Source: Rhyacophila brunnea
Taxonomy: Eukaryota > Arthropoda > Insecta > Trichoptera > Rhyacophilidae
Reading direction: 5' to 3'
Assembly: GCA_022495005.1 (NCBI GenBank)
Contig: JAGYXB010000135.1
Location: forward strand, 1,798,001 to 1,862,000
DNA length: 64,000 nucleotides
The position numbers were made by a program, and so were the translations under genes. The notes under the pieces are model-generated. The model worked only from the letters and a program-made list of their open reading frames with translations. It was not told where the DNA came from and did no database searches. Of the stretch, positions 1-13,459 are shown one piece after another. Each line of letters opens with the position of its first letter. The first letter of the stretch is position 1.

Positions 1-2949
1 GTGTACCATCGCATTTACCAGTTTAAACTTATCGATTTTTTTCGATCAACTGTTGGATGGCAGTTGAAATTAAATTGGTAAGTAGGAACCACATTTCAAC
101 AAACAGAGTTGATCAACTTGTAAGTCAAATTGGATGAAATGTATGTCCTTCATACAGTTAGTTGCTTCAACTGCAAATCATAATTCGATTCTAGCACGTG
201 AAAATAACTTGCTTAGATTTAAATGCGATTAATAAGCTCTAAACTGTAAATTCAAAAAAATCTTACAAAATAATGTAAATTTAATTGATGCCATATATTG
301 ATTAAACTTAAACTGATATTGGGATCTCTATCAATCTGATTTACTTAGTAGATAATAAAATCGACGAACAAAGTAAACGTGGCATAAGATAACTGATGAA
401 TGCAGAAAGAATGAATGAAATGAATTTATTTTTATGAGTTAAAGCATTGGTTTTTTTTACTTGACGTGTGGAAGCAGTAATTATATTACGGAAGAGTATC
501 CCAATCAAATAGTAGTGTTTTAAGGCCGCTCAATCTACATATCAATTCATAGTGCTTGGGTCTCATCCAACTGGGTACTAAAGTCCGAACTTTATGGTCA
601 GAGCGGGCCCATATATTTGCAGCAATGAAACAAGCCATTAAAATTACCACTGTTTATTACGTCGACTCCATTGCATACACTACGAGATACTATACATTCG
701 TATGGTATTCGGTATTGAAATTGCTGTAGTGAAGTAATTACTTTCGAGTTCATAATTGATAATAAAACCAATTATTTTTTTACTACCTCGACAAAGCAGT
801 ATTTGATGTTTTTCTCATCCCATCGTTACTCTTGGAAGTATATTGAATGAAAAAGGTTTACTGAACCTAAGGATCATTACAGTGTTGCCTTTGATCAGCA
901 TTTTGGTATCAAAGGGCAACGTTTCTTTGTCAAATGGAATCATAATATATTTATGTAAATAAAACCACATGAATTTTGAAACAACGTCTAAAAATGGCGT
1001 TATCCGTATAATAATAATATATTAATAAAATAAATGTTTTTAAATAATTATTTAGTCCACTACCTTCAAAAATTATCTTTTAATGATTATGTTTTTAAAT
1101 TCGTGTGCTAGTCTTACAAAATTTCGTTAAGATTTAATGGTTGACAATCCTGCCCTCATAACATAAATAAAAATACCTCCATGTCATCTAATTAAGATAT
1201 AAAAATGGCTTTTTATTTTCCACAAAACTATTAATATTAATTAATTTAATCATCTGTCTTCTTTGAACTGCATGATTTTTAATATTTTTGGAAAACCTCA
1301 GAGACTGACCTCGACTAGAATTAATAATATATAAAAAAAAGTTCGAGGCATACCCAACTCATAAATAAATTATTTTTGCTCTATTCTTCAAAATGTTAAA
1401 TACATAATTTTTAAAAACTTTAGAAACATACCTACCCATTAATAAATCTAGAAAAAAGTCGTACCGACTGGTCCTCGACTCCTATCATTCACTTCCCAGT
1501 TGAAAACTTTTATCTATTAAGATACATTTTTTTTATATTAGTTAAGTTTCTGGGGTTTTTAAAAAATAAGATATTTTCGATAATCCTTCTCAAAATTTGT
1601 GTACTGATTAAAAAAATGAATTATATTTTTATTTTATCTCACGTTTTTTATTCGAAGCAATACCTCCTAAAATTTTAAAAATCATTATGATAATTGTTTT
1701 TTAATTATTTAGGTTCTTTAGCGAGGAAGTAAGGCACATAACTACTAATTAATAACAAACCTACATCCATTGCAATTATAAGTCAGGATCTTTATGATAT
1801 TTTTGACATTTGTCTACACAAAAGTAGTAAGTTTAACTTTTCCGATGAAAATGAATAAATCTTTGTAAAATTTTCTTCAATTTTTGTTCTATTAAGTCAC
1901 TCTTTTGCAGTTTTTAAGTTATTTTGGCAAAGTTTCTTTTCCGAAGATTTATTGCACTTTTTCAAGACAAGGTCATACTAAACAACACAGCAACGAAGCA
2001 GATGCAATCGCTTCTCTTGCATTTTTATTTTCGCTTTCAGATTACGTTAAGCCTCCGCTGTGAAGTCAATTTCCGATGTGGGCAGACGCTGCCTACCTCA
2101 CCCCAGTAAAGCCTCCATGCCAACATACTTACGACAATCTAAGGGTTGTTAGAGAATTATTCTTAATATGAAAGGAATAATTCAAATCAACCTAGTAACG
2201 ATAACGGCTTACTTAAAAAAATACTGACAGTTTCAATATTCTTGACGAACACATTCTATTAGGTTAATAGGATTTTATTTGTAAAATTAAAATTATATGA
2301 AAGTTTATTCATGTTACCTTCGTAAGAGTGATACAGAGTCTAGCGGGAATATTTTTATTAGATTGTTAGATGTACTTAAAAATAGAATTAGCTACGTATT
2401 TCATGTTTTACTTTACAATTTTACAATTGGAACATGGAATTATACGTTAAACATTACGAATACAATTCGTTTAATTTATATATCTGATTGGCAAGAGCAA
2501 ATCGGGGAATCAACTTTCCACAGTAAAATTAGTTAGTTATAATTTAAAATAAATTTGTTAATATCATATATTGATGGCCATGGCCTTTACACCCGCCTCT
2601 ATTGATATTTTATTGCACTATGTGCCTGAATCATCATGGTTTGAATTCTATCCCTACAATTAAATTTGGTTTATTTTGATTCAAATGATTATTCCGAGCT
2701 AAACAAATCTCACCAATGCACTAGCACGGTGATAACATTAGTTACTATAGATTTATTATATGTTTCATAATCCGGAATGAAAATATTGTCAGAGAAGTAT
2801 TTGTAAACCTTGAAAAAAAATGCCAGTACATTATAACTCACTGTTAATGTGAATAAAATCAAATATATAGTTGTATCAAGAGAGCCAAACAAACCTGGCA
2901 ATACTTTTATCATGCACAATGGACGCACAGGTCATGTATGTAGGAGATC
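1..2949. other. AT-rich noncoding stretch
   Basis: No gene, RNA or repeat is recognised here. The open frames on both strands are below 80 codons, have AT-driven composition and show no motif. Poly-A and poly-T runs are common. Confidence 0.6.
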
Positions 2950-3285
2950 TAGTGGATGATTAAAACCATGGAAAGAGTATTAACCTCATTTGAAGGGAGC
3001 TTGCTTTTATCTTCAGACCCATACCCAAGACACATAGTTGGTGTAGAGATGAAGATACAACTACGAGGTGTATGCTTTGTACAGTTTCCCGCACATTGTA
3101 CAGTCCGTCAAATTGAATAGATGGGCCATGTATACAGGATGGACGAGTCACGAATGACAAATAATTCGAAAATCCGAAAGGCAAACAAAGTCCTGGTAGA
3201 CCTTCTTGGGTGTTCTTAACTAGATAAAAGTAGTTGTGGATACACCTGGATGAAGGCAGATGATGGATATATTCTCCGTATGCTT
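2950..3285 (+). pseudogene. LINE reverse transcriptase C-terminal relic
   Basis: A short decayed piece of a non-LTR retrotransposon. In broken frames around 3120-3165 the plus strand reads MGHVYRMDESRM, which corresponds to the W-x-GHV-x-RM-D motif found after the reverse transcriptase domain in many RTE/Jockey-type LINEs. Downstream text around 3185-3230 (KVLVDLL) falls where these elements have a lysine- and proline-rich stretch. Stop codons and frame changes interrupt it, and no palm-domain motif survives, so it is a fossil. The open frame on the opposite strand (2960-3184) is a shadow. The family is not resolved. Confidence 0.5.
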
Positions 3286-3569
3286 TTCGAGTGATTTATT
3301 ACTAATTTTCGCAATATCAGAGATATTCATAATTTTTATTGAATATTTTTGAGTATGATCAAATGTTTTTCAAAACACCTATAAACTTTCGGTAACAGGG
3401 GTTGAACATGGCCGTATTTATAAAAGAAAAATATTTGTTTTGAGATCTAATAAATGTATGATATGCTTATTTCTCTGAATATATTTTCGTTCTTTTAGCA
3501 TTAATTAATAATAATATGTGAACGAAAGTCTTCATTATTATTAACTTGCCTATCTACATTATTTATCTT

Positions 3570-3895
3570 TCCCATTACTGTTCTCTCTCCCCGAGCGAAA
3601 TAAATAAACAATTCAGACGTATGGAGTGTATGTATTCTTTCAAGAATTTAATTAGTACCATGTTGAGCCGCTCGTAGCGCCCTAGGCGACCCATTTCCGA
3701 TAAATCTTGGCACTGATTTTCTATACGTACCCTGTCTCTCGGCCGCCCGCCTACAATGCCCGGCAAGAATAACCGCAAGTTTATACTTTGTCGCTGTACT
3801 GTTGGCAAAGTTAAGCTACGCGATGAGAATACACAGACTAGCCGTGATGTCCTCCCTTGTTGACGCGACATCTTCAGAAACCTCGGATTACTATT
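3570..3895. other. GC-richer unique island, candidate conserved noncoding DNA
   Basis: This segment is clearly richer in GC than its surroundings and contains no simple repeats. A 98-codon frame exists on the minus strand (3575-3871), but I recognise no domain and it has no supporting splice or start context. It could be regulatory DNA, a diverged exon, or an old repeat fragment. Confidence 0.25.
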
Positions 3896-3940
3896 AAACT
3901 AAAGAATATACTAGACACATAGGTATATGCAGGTGAAACT

Positions 3941-3957
3941 ATATATATATATATATA
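3941..3957. repeat. (AT)n microsatellite
   Basis: A perfect run of about eight AT dinucleotides. A similar short run lies near 13,078-13,090. Confidence 0.8.
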
Positions 3958-4561
3958 ATATATCTTTATAAATGACAGTGAAGCTAAAAAAATGGAATTA
4001 CGCTCAATGATTAATCTAGTTTGTTTTAGAAGCTTTTTTCTTTGGAACTAAAACTTCAGTTAGGAGTTTATTACAGAAACATCAATTTGATCAATTAATA
4101 ATATATTAAATTAGCTGTCATTTGCATTAGGTACCTACACCTTTTATATATTATTATATATTTTTTCAGGAAGATTTTTCAACAAAAAAAATATTTACAA
4201 TGAATAGCCCGAATTCAAGATGTACTTAATTTTTCCTCCACCATCCGGTACGTCTCTTTATTTTAGGCGCCTTTCAATGTGGTGCTGAAAGTATCTTTGA
4301 TCAACTAGTTACGGTTAATTCTCGATGAAAAAAATCGTCTTTTTCGCCGTAAATCTAGGTCTATTATTCTGACCTTGCTCGCTCATTTTGTCGCCATTGT
4401 ATCTTAATTTTGTTTTTTTTTTTAATAAATATTATCTTTGCAACTATTTTGAGACTATCCTCTTTCATTCTATCTTTCCAATACCTAAATATTTTCAGCA
4501 CAATATGAAATTATATAAGTACTAAAAAAAATAACTAGTTTTTTGTTGGCGCCTTAATAAG

Positions 4562-4800
4562 CGCCCTCGATGGCCGAGCGACTGTAGCGTCGGCTTATAA
4601 TATCATGGGGTCTCAGATTCGATTCCTGGTTCTGGCAAATTCACATATTATTTTTTTCAATTTGTGTATAGAGTCAAAGTATGGACTTAATAGGTTGATC
4701 GAGTGACTAACATCCATTTTTCATAAAAAAAAATCTACTAATAAAACCTTCACTCTGGAGAGTCCTATAATTGGGATCCTCTAAGGATCGAACATAATGA
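4562..4800 (+). repeat. tRNA-derived SINE, copy 1 of 6
   Basis: Head: GATGGCCGAGCG resembles a Pol III A box, and GATTCGATTCC a B box, followed by a conserved body. The body includes AATAGGTTGATCGAGTG and AACATCCATTT, and the tail is AGGATCGAACAT. The same arrangement recurs at 10.4, 20.1, 36.1, 56.4 and 60.2 kb. The head is most like tRNA-Ser. This copy is more diverged than the one at 10.4 kb. Confidence 0.85.
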
Positions 4801-5094
4801 ATTAGAAGTATTAATAGCTAAAATCTTAATTACTTGCTTTTACTATCTTGACCTTATTCGCTAGCTCGTCTTTTAGTTGTTTATAATTTTATATATACAA
4901 TTTATTTTTGTACTCATCTTGGGACCTAGTTCTTTAATTCTAGTCGTCAAACACCAAAATAGGTTCAGTGATTTTATGCAATCTTTTAAATACAATATGG
5001 GGTTACATACATAAACAATAATATTAATATAACATAATATGTGTGTAGGAACTAATATGAATAAGAAGGAATAATAATATATGTATACATAGTA

Positions 5095-5360
5095 AGTTGC
5101 AAACCGCTTGTTCAGTGGTCTGGTTGCATTAGTTTGCGGCCAGATCGGCACTCGCCAACTTAACTCGCCAGCGACAACATGTTGTATGCAATATTGACAT
5201 TTTCTTGGCAAGACCCAATTTAATTACACGCCGAGTTTTTTTTTCTCTGTCTTCGCTTCTGTTTTTCCTATTTTTCGCAAACCTCCCCTGGCGGGTTTCA
5301 CTTCTATTGGGACTCATATTATTAACTGCTGCATTCTTAACGAAATTCAACTCAGGACCT
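5095..5360. other. GC-richer unique island
   Basis: Non-repetitive sequence with raised GC, flanked by AT-rich DNA. Overlapping open frames of 73-112 codons on both strands have no recognisable motif, so coding sense is not supported. Candidate conserved noncoding element. Confidence 0.25.
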
Positions 5361-6399
5361 ACTTTATCAGAAAATATCCATACTAGTTACTTTTCAATTA
5401 ATAATTTCAACAAAGTAAAACCGTACAGTACACCGTCCGTATTGGTAATTTCAAATATGTAATATTTCCGGATATGACTAATATACATATTATTTTTTAA
5501 TGTATAATAGAATAACCAAGTGACCATTTCTCGCATATTAAGACCCTTTCGTGAGAAGGTTAATTATCCATATCGGATTGTAAAATCAATGAAAAATTAC
5601 CTTCGCCAAAAACCAAAGTTAGTTATTTAATTATGAATAAATAAGTCCAAACAAAAGGTCAAACTACGTAAAACAAATCTCTATATTATTTGCTTCTACG
5701 TGGAGCATATTATATGTAGGTACCTATAAAATAAAAATAAATATTTTTCTTTATATTATGTTATGTACAACTAACGAAAGCCTGCGATTTCATCCGCATG
5801 AAATACTGAATATATTTAATGTTTAATGATGCTTAATTCTTTATTGTAAAAAAAAACATGATTTTGGAAAACCTTAGATACATACATAAATATTAGAAAA
5901 CAATCTAGAAAAGTTTTTCAAAGTTGTGTTCTTCATATAATAATAATTATAACATTATTAAACTTTGTGTATATTTAGTATCGAATACAAAAATCATTAT
6001 GTAACGTCAATAATTAAATTGGACTAGCGTCAGACGTCTGTTATGATTAAGTAGTAATATTATTTACTTTAATTGGTGGAATTTGAATCAAAATTATGTT
6101 TTCAGATATACAGTTGATTTTTTTCAAAAATAATGAAACAAACGACAGTTTAATTTACAACTTTGAAACCCTTTGGCATGCCGACTTCATGCTCACTGAG
6201 TTAAACGTTGACTTTATAGTAGGTGATAAGCTATTAATCTATATGTATTTGATGCACAGTGACGCAAAAAATAAATATGGAACGTCGTAAATAAAGTTTT
6301 ATTTATTTATGGTATTTATCACTTGGCTGGCGATATACGTTTTAATAAGAGATTTCTTGCTTCACAACTCTTTTAATAAAGCTGTGGGGAATCCCAGTT
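5361..6399. other. AT-rich noncoding stretch
   Basis: Nothing recognised. One 64-codon frame at 6096-6290 shows no motif and is probably chance. Confidence 0.5.
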
Positions 6400-6850
6400 T
6401 AAAAAAATGTTTAATCTAAAGAGAAACGTGTAGTCTTAAAAGTTTCCCGCGTCAAAGTAATACAAAGTGACACAAGAAACTGGCGGCAAAAGAAAGTATT
6501 GGCAAAATAACCGCCAGTAACGAGAAAATAGGAAAATATCTGCCAAAAAAACCGGAGATATCAGAGAATAAAAAGTTATTTGGAAAGAAGCCACGCGGTC
6601 CCTTGGTTTGAGACAATGAGACGATTTAGGGCGAAGGCGTGACGTGAAAGCAGATACTTTCTACGCCAACAAAATCCCTAAGTCTCCGCCTGAAAGCACG
6701 AGATGTCGGTGCAGACCGGAAAAACGTGCCACTGTACTGTTTTAATAACTAATAGAAATCAATTATCGGATTGTTGTATCGCGGCCGGCGTAGCGCTGCA
6801 GGCGATCGCATTTGCGCCGATAAACTTTTCAGTAATTAACGAGCTGAAAG
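6400..6850. other. GC-richer unique island
   Basis: Contains a purine-rich block (6440-6600) followed by a CG-rich core (6780-6830, with GCGGCCGGCG and GCGATCGCATTTGCG). No repeat and no convincing coding sense: the 110-codon frame that starts at 6703 runs into AT-rich sequence. Candidate conserved regulatory element. Confidence 0.3.
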
Positions 6851-8349
6851 TGTTGCTATTTTTAACGGACCATTATAAATCATTTTATTGGATTTCAATT
6901 CATTTGATTTCAAATTATATTTCAACTCAATTTCCCGTCAACTTTCACTCTCTTGTCACTATGTTTTGTCAAAATTATTGCATTTTTTTCATGTTTACTA
7001 TCCATCATTCATTATACATCAAACATAATGACTAATATAATTTGATACTTTTACAATATAACTGACAAGTTAAATAATCATCAAATATCTTAAAATCATA
7101 AGGTACATATTGTACTAAACATATTTTTCACACCAAAACGCACAAATACAAATATATTTTGGAATACATTATTTCTACTAAATACTCGATAACAAATTTC
7201 AAAATAAAAGAATATAGTATTGCTGTCATTCACATTACACACTGATAAAGTATTTTTTAATTAAATTATATGTGTACACTTATTTTTTTCAAATTGGGAG
7301 TAGTAAAAGGCAACTAGTCAACATAGATATTAAATTCGTAAGGGGTATTTTTTATGTGATTTTTTTTATCACGCTGGATATTCAAATACATAATTTTTAC
7401 TTATATGATACATATGTATATAATAGCAAGTTTTACATCACATTTAACCACATAGTCTATTAATTAAATAAACACTTCCTCAGGGTTGAGGATCGTAACT
7501 TTTCTCAAACATATGTTCATAACATCTTTCCAATCAGCATCATATTCCACCGTACGCATAGTTGAATTGTATTGAAATAACCGTTTCGTCATTCATCTAA
7601 TCGAACAATCTAGTAGATAACCCCCCTCTTCCGTATCGACTCTCGGTGTTTTCGGTGATAACACTTTTATAGTTTTCTCTTCTAGCTATGTAACCAAAGA
7701 ACTGCAAAACTAAATGATAACGTATTGTAGAGAGCCGTTCACGTTTCTATTTCTATATGTCTATCAAAATGATAGACATATTGCCTTTTTATCGTATATG
7801 GAAACATTATAAAGAAAATCGAACTTCCAAGACATGGCCAGTTCAATTTCCATGGATACGTACAGAAAAAACCTGCAATGACAACGATTATCTATAGACA
7901 AAAAATCAATGTGATAAGATACTAAAGATTAATACATTTTCTTATAATCATTTAGGAATCAAACTGATTAATCGCTTCCCTCGTATTCCATACCCAGTTT
8001 CCTGAATCTCGATATTTTCCAAGTTAAAAATAACAGTGACATAATTATTTTTTTTATTCATTTTACTCATAAGTATAGGATGTAACAAATTATTATTGAT
8101 GAAAACTACCTGCAGAAGTGCAATCCAGCCCCACTAAAACATTACGTGTCGCCCATTAAGATGTTTACCATATGACCTATATTATTCTTCTTACTGACTA
8201 CCAAGCACTAGTCATGACCTAATTCATTAGAAAATAACACTATTTGATTACACATTAATTACCTTTATATAATAATATCGATGGTCTAACATTGACACCT
8301 CGTATCTGACATTCAATATTTTCGATAGGGGGTAGTTAAAGTGTTATAC
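6851..8349. other. AT-rich noncoding stretch
   Basis: No gene or classifiable repeat seen. Confidence 0.5.
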
Positions 8350-8465
8350 AAAAACTATTAAATGATATTCAATAAAAACAAAAATACGCTTAGTGCAAAA
8401 ATAATTTTGTTAATTTTTAATATAACGGTATTTTTGTTTTTATTTAAACCTATTTAATAGTTTTT
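8350..8465. mobile_element. Small hairpin MITE
   Basis: Two arms of about 38 bp are near-perfect inverted copies: 8350-8387 (AAAACTATTAAAT... AAAAACAAAAATACG) and 8426-8465 on the opposite strand. They are separated by about 38 bp of AT-rich loop. This is the shape of a short miniature inverted-repeat element. It directly abuts the TIR element that starts at 8467. Confidence 0.6.
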
Positions 8466-8466
8466 G

Positions 8467-8970
8467 AAGTGATACTTCTTTAGACGCGTTTGGAAAATCA
8501 GATCAGAGTGTATTTTTGGCGTGTGACATGTAACACATAATTTATTTTTTCACACAAAAAATCACACTCGATAGGATTCAAACCAACGATTGTTTGGTTA
8601 TCAGCCGAACGCACAACCATTACGCCACAGAATTATACTGCAGTCGTGACGATTATACAGCATAATATTAGAGTTTAGAATTGTTCCATTGCTAGGCAGC
8701 GATTTTTTTATTGTCTGTCATTTGCAATTCCTTATGTAAACAAATTATTAAACGTCATAGTGGCAGTTGTTACTTTTAAAATAAATACAACGATAAATAA
8801 TTATATAAATTAGTAATATAAGTTAAAGTGTACAGAAATAAACCAACGGCGTTCCAATAAGCGGTCCTTCTTCTTGAGTGTATAATTTAACAAGATAATA
8901 AGAGCTAGTCGAAGAATCTAGTTTATCACAAGTTTTGTTTTTGTTTTGTTACGCCAAAGAAGTATAACTT
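8467..8970 (+). mobile_element. Non-autonomous TIR element with tRNA-like core, copy 1
   Basis: The ends are inverted: GATACTTCTTTAGACGCG on the left, and ACGCCAAAGAAGTATAACTT on the right. A second copy with about 90% identity lies at 24,833-25,320, so the unit is a defined mobile family of about 500 bp. If the termini are CTTCTTT...AAAGAAG, each is flanked by TA, as in Tc1/mariner-type insertions; this is inference. There is no transposase frame, so movement would need a partner in trans. The core holds a tRNA-like sequence on the minus strand. Confidence 0.75.
8564..8634 (-). pseudogene. tRNA-Ile-like sequence inside TIR element
   Basis: Read on the minus strand it has an A-box-like GTGGCGTAATGGTTG, an anticodon loop CTGATAA (GAT, isoleucine) on a 5-bp stem, and a B-box-like GGTTTGAATCC. 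The acceptor arm does not pair, so it is not a functional tRNA gene. The copy at 24.9 kb keeps a better B box. Confidence 0.55.
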
Positions 8971-10398
8971 TATTAACTTAAATAATATAAACTTAACTAA
9001 AACTTAAACTAAACTTAACTATAAACTTAAAAGGTCAGATATAAGGTGTTAATGTTAGACCATCGATATTACGTTCAAGAATATAACATTTTAATTAAAA
9101 CATAGTATTAAGTTACTAAGTTCAAAACGATATTGCGTTACAAACAGAAAGGAGAGTTATTCCGTTCATTGACTTCAAATTTGAACCTTTCACATGAAAA
9201 AATATTGATGTTTGTTTGGCAGGCATATTTCACTCAAATGAAACTATTTCAAATGTTTCTTAGTTATATATTTTTCAATTAAATAAAATCAATGTTCACC
9301 TTGCTTTAAGCACGCTAAAACTTTTGGTAGGTAGTGTTAAAAAAACATTAAAATTCGCCACGCGACGAATTTCCTCCACGCAAACTTTGTCGATTAAATT
9401 AACTTCTTTTCACGTGTGACTTCATAACAATATATTAACATCTTTTTCAATTACGTAAAAGATTGATTAGAAACGCAAATAATGTGTATCCGTTATAATA
9501 TTTGCTAAATAGACAGTTTACGCAACAATATATTTTAATAAAATAACATTTGCATATAATAATATTATTATACATTTTACCTATTAACCGACGATCAAAT
9601 GTAAAATATACTTATGTGTTGTATAATTTCATTTAGGTATGGTCCCAATATTGAAGCTCGATTTGATATAAATAAAAAGGATTTCAAGTTAAACACATTC
9701 ATATTTTTGTAAAAATCGATGTTTTTTAAATAGATATAAAAAATATCAAAAACTATGATTTTGACAAAAATCTCTTAGGCGATGCTTATAAAACCTAATA
9801 AACTTAATTTAATATTAAATATGACCATAAAATATATGTAATAATAAGATGCGGTCCGATTCAACAAATTCACATTTTATTACATTTTTACAATTGTAGG
9901 TTTATCTTTGACTTAAAATAAAAATATTTTCTTTTTCATGTTTTCAGATACATATTTATTAAATATTAATACAGTTGAAATTGTAAATTATCAAAAAAAT
10001 GTCTCAAATTGCAAGCTTTGTATTTTTCCGCTAGGTGCCTCTTTTAGAAAGGCTGAGTAAAGGCTTCGCCTTAATAGCTTTAAACTTTGGATAAAACACA
10101 AACTAAATGTGTTTTCATATCGTTCTAAAAAAAACTATAATTGTTACATTTTTAATGCGGTTCTATGCCAATGTTACCATGTTATAATTATTGTTTATTC
10201 AGTAATGAATAAAAATAATAAATGCGAAAATAATCATTTATTTCTACATATTTAAATTTGAATATTTTAAAACCGACATTAAAATATTACATTACAATTC
10301 TTACTTTAATATCTCAAATATTTTTTTTGCTTGATTGATTCTAATTAATTGATTATGTATTTATTGATACAACGCAAAATAATTTAACAAAAAATAAT
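8971..10398. other. AT-rich noncoding stretch
   Basis: Nothing recognised beyond low-complexity sequence, including CTTAA-rich imperfect repeats at about 8975-9030. Confidence 0.5.
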
Positions 10399-10632
10399 GC
10401 CACGGTGGCCGCGTGGCTTAAGCGTTGGACTATCACGCCGTGGGTCCCAGGTTCGAATTCTGGGTCTGGCAAGTACACATATTGTTTTTCAAGTTGTGTG
10501 TGAGTCAGGGTATGGACCTAATAGGTTGATCAAGTGGCTGACATCCATTTCTCGTAAAAAAACAAAATCTGTTAATACAAACCTCTACTCTGTGGAGGCC
10601 CATATATCATCCTATTAGGATCGGACATCGTT
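10399..10632 (+). repeat. tRNA-derived SINE, copy 2 of 6 (best preserved)
   Basis: Starts GCCACGGTGGCCGCGTGG, an A box resembling tRNA-Ser. B box GGTTCGAATTC follows about 40 bp later. The tRNA-unrelated body contains GACCTAATAGGTTGATCAAG and TGACATCCATTTCTCGTAAA, then GGAGGCCCATAT and TATTAGGATCGGACATCG, then a short A run. It is the best reference for the family. The 73-codon frame across it is a by-product. Confidence 0.9.
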
Positions 10633-13459
10633 AAAAAAAATGTCATCAATAATTATTTCAAGTCTAATATTCATTTTGAATCGGTAATCCATTCAAAAAT
10701 GTAAAGGCTTATTTACTATAATACAATATTTGAATAAGCTTTACCACAGATTACATCGTCACTGTACCTCATTTCTGCTACTACATGATGCAATATGCCC
10801 CTACATGTCTTATTCACTCCTTCGGGTTCTGCATAGCTGTCATTTGTCTTACTGGTGTTAGTGCTCGGGGGCTTTAAGTCATTCATCATCTTTACTCCTG
10901 CACATACTTGGTCCGTCTAATGGATTTCTGTCATCGTCATGTAAACATCTCAAACAAAATTTGAGTTTCTTTCAAGGACGATGTAAATAAAGAATATATT
11001 ATGATTCCATTTTCATATAACCAGTTACAGGTTACACCAATCAAAAAATTTCACACCAAAACATAAATACTTGTGTCACGTTGAAATATCTTTTGAAGTT
11101 TCTCGTTTTCTTCGGATAACTTTAAAGTAGTAACAAATGGTTTAACGTACGTTTGCAAAGCCATGAAAATAACAAAGGGAGCATAAAAAGTGCAGAACAA
11201 ATGGCAAAAGCTCAGTGAGTATGGAAATCTTGTACAATAAACATAGAATAGGTTGTAGAATTGATTTATTCATTTAAATCGACTGCAACGTTCTTTGCAA
11301 AATTGAACGATTTACCATTGTCCTTGTTTTAAGCAAACAGAAGGGAAAAGTTGAGAGGAAAACCTTATTGTCTAGCTTTAAAGGGCAAATAGAAGACTTT
11401 TTTTATGACAGGAATAATACATTGTAATTTTATAATTTATTTTTAGGAAGTGTTTACACTTTTAAATGTTGGTTTATAAGATACACACTATATATTAATT
11501 TATATAAGCAAGATACTAGATAAGATAAATAATATGCTCTAAATAGTATTTTTATAAGTTTATAAATATTAATAAGTAATAAAATTAAAATAACATTTAT
11601 ATTGTGGATAAACTTACATAATATATTTTTAAAATGGTCCACAGGTTTGCATAATGTAATCTAAGTTTATCATGAGATTATGTAGAGTAGGCAGATACTA
11701 TAAATATGTAGACTTTTAATTTTATCAATTAACTAAACTAATTATAAAAATCATTAGAATTTTGCTTATAGAATATCATCGGTCAAGTAAAGTGTTAAAT
11801 ATAGCATCAGCGGTTAAGGGCTATACCTCAGTTGAGGCATGGTCTAAAAAGATCGTGGCTAGGCGATGCGTGGATTGTGGAAATGACGCGTGGCGAACGA
11901 AATATAATGTGTCATATATATCTAACATGCGTCCACTTAATGTTCTGTTTATTGTTCTATTAGTAACAATAATAATATATTCATTGACATGTTTCCTTTT
12001 TCAAGTAAATGGGTAACGTTTTTTAGTCATCTTTACACGATTTAAGAATTAATACCCACGTCGCCATCACGAAACAAATAGACGTGTTCACAGCTCGACT
12101 TTCGCTCTCCGATTGCCAGCGAGTCCAAAATTTCGTCGCACTTATAGTTGAAAATTATTTGCCGTTTCACTGAAGTATGCTCTTAATATTGCATAGCATT
12201 TGATTTGTTGTTACTATAATCGAAAAATAAATCTTAATTTTAATAGTATTTCCATATCTCATACTATCACGCTCTCGCGTCGGAGTATAGAATAAAATAC
12301 AAGGGCTTGTAATTTCCTCGCTACGTCCTACGCTATAATACAAACCCCTCAGCGTGTAAATTATTCTTTTTAAGCCGCTAATCTACGCACAAATAAAATT
12401 TTATTCATGTAGTGTTAAATTTAATTATTTTTTTCTTGTTTATTTATTTTTTACACATTTCAACAGTTAATATTTTACGATTTTTATATTAAACAGTTTC
12501 GGCGCATTTTTATACATTTTAAAAACGTCTTCACGTAAAAAGTCAGAACTGTATGAAATTCTAATTATAATTGAATTTACACTGACAGGGAAAATCGCTT
12601 GATTGCGATCGTATCGCATACAATAAAAAAATAAAATATAATGTTTTCCGTAAAAATCTTTAAGCGACCACAGACAAAACCATTTTCCGCATCTTCGGTT
12701 GTGTGAAAGATAAAATCGCTGCGGTCGTCTTTTGTCAGAGGACGTGGACATATCAATTATTCAATAAAACCTTTTACATGTTCGATAATGGTAATGGAAA
12801 ACGTGAGAAATCGGGCCGAGATATCAACGATTGGTCGCATGATCTACACTACAGTTTCGATATTTAGTAGCGTAGGTAACAAATGTATTTCAAATAAAAT
12901 CTTAGTGTTTTCATTTAAATAAAAATATTCAATAAATAAGTCACAAGATTTAAGAATTTAGCATTCGTTGTTGAATAATGTATATAAAATACCATGTGGC
13001 TGTCATCGGGTTCCCAGATCTCAATTATAATATACTTTATTAAATATTTATTTTTCACGTACATCAGTCAGTACCTATATATATATATAATATTATGATT
13101 TCGTAATGTTATAAGATAGCGGATCTGGTATTTCATGACATTACGAATTAATGTTACTTATTTCATCATGATTTCAAAATATTATTTCATATTGTAAATA
13201 TGTATAAATACCGAGTCAGAGTCGATTGGACATCTCACTCGATTACAAGTTTCTGTCAAAGACACATCGCACCAAACTACAATTATATTTACGATATTGC
13301 ATCGATTGGACCATCGTAGTTATTTGAAACAGTAAATAAAATCTCGCCTCCTCCATTATCACGAACAACCACTACGGATCTCACCCGCAATACCTATCCT
13401 CTATCGAACCAAAGAATACCACATGTATAAAATAATACAACAGTCATGTTTATTATTTT
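10633..13459. other. Mostly AT-rich noncoding stretch
   Basis: No gene recognised. Short GC-richer patches occur at 10,780-10,940, 11,780-11,900, 12,040-12,140 and 12,580-12,750. The last holds a 94-codon minus-strand frame with no motif. None can be assigned a function. Confidence 0.45.

Noticed and set aside
8564..8634. Functional tRNA-Ile gene
   Set aside because: A and B boxes and an anticodon arm are visible, but the acceptor arms do not pair and the sequence is part of a repeated element.
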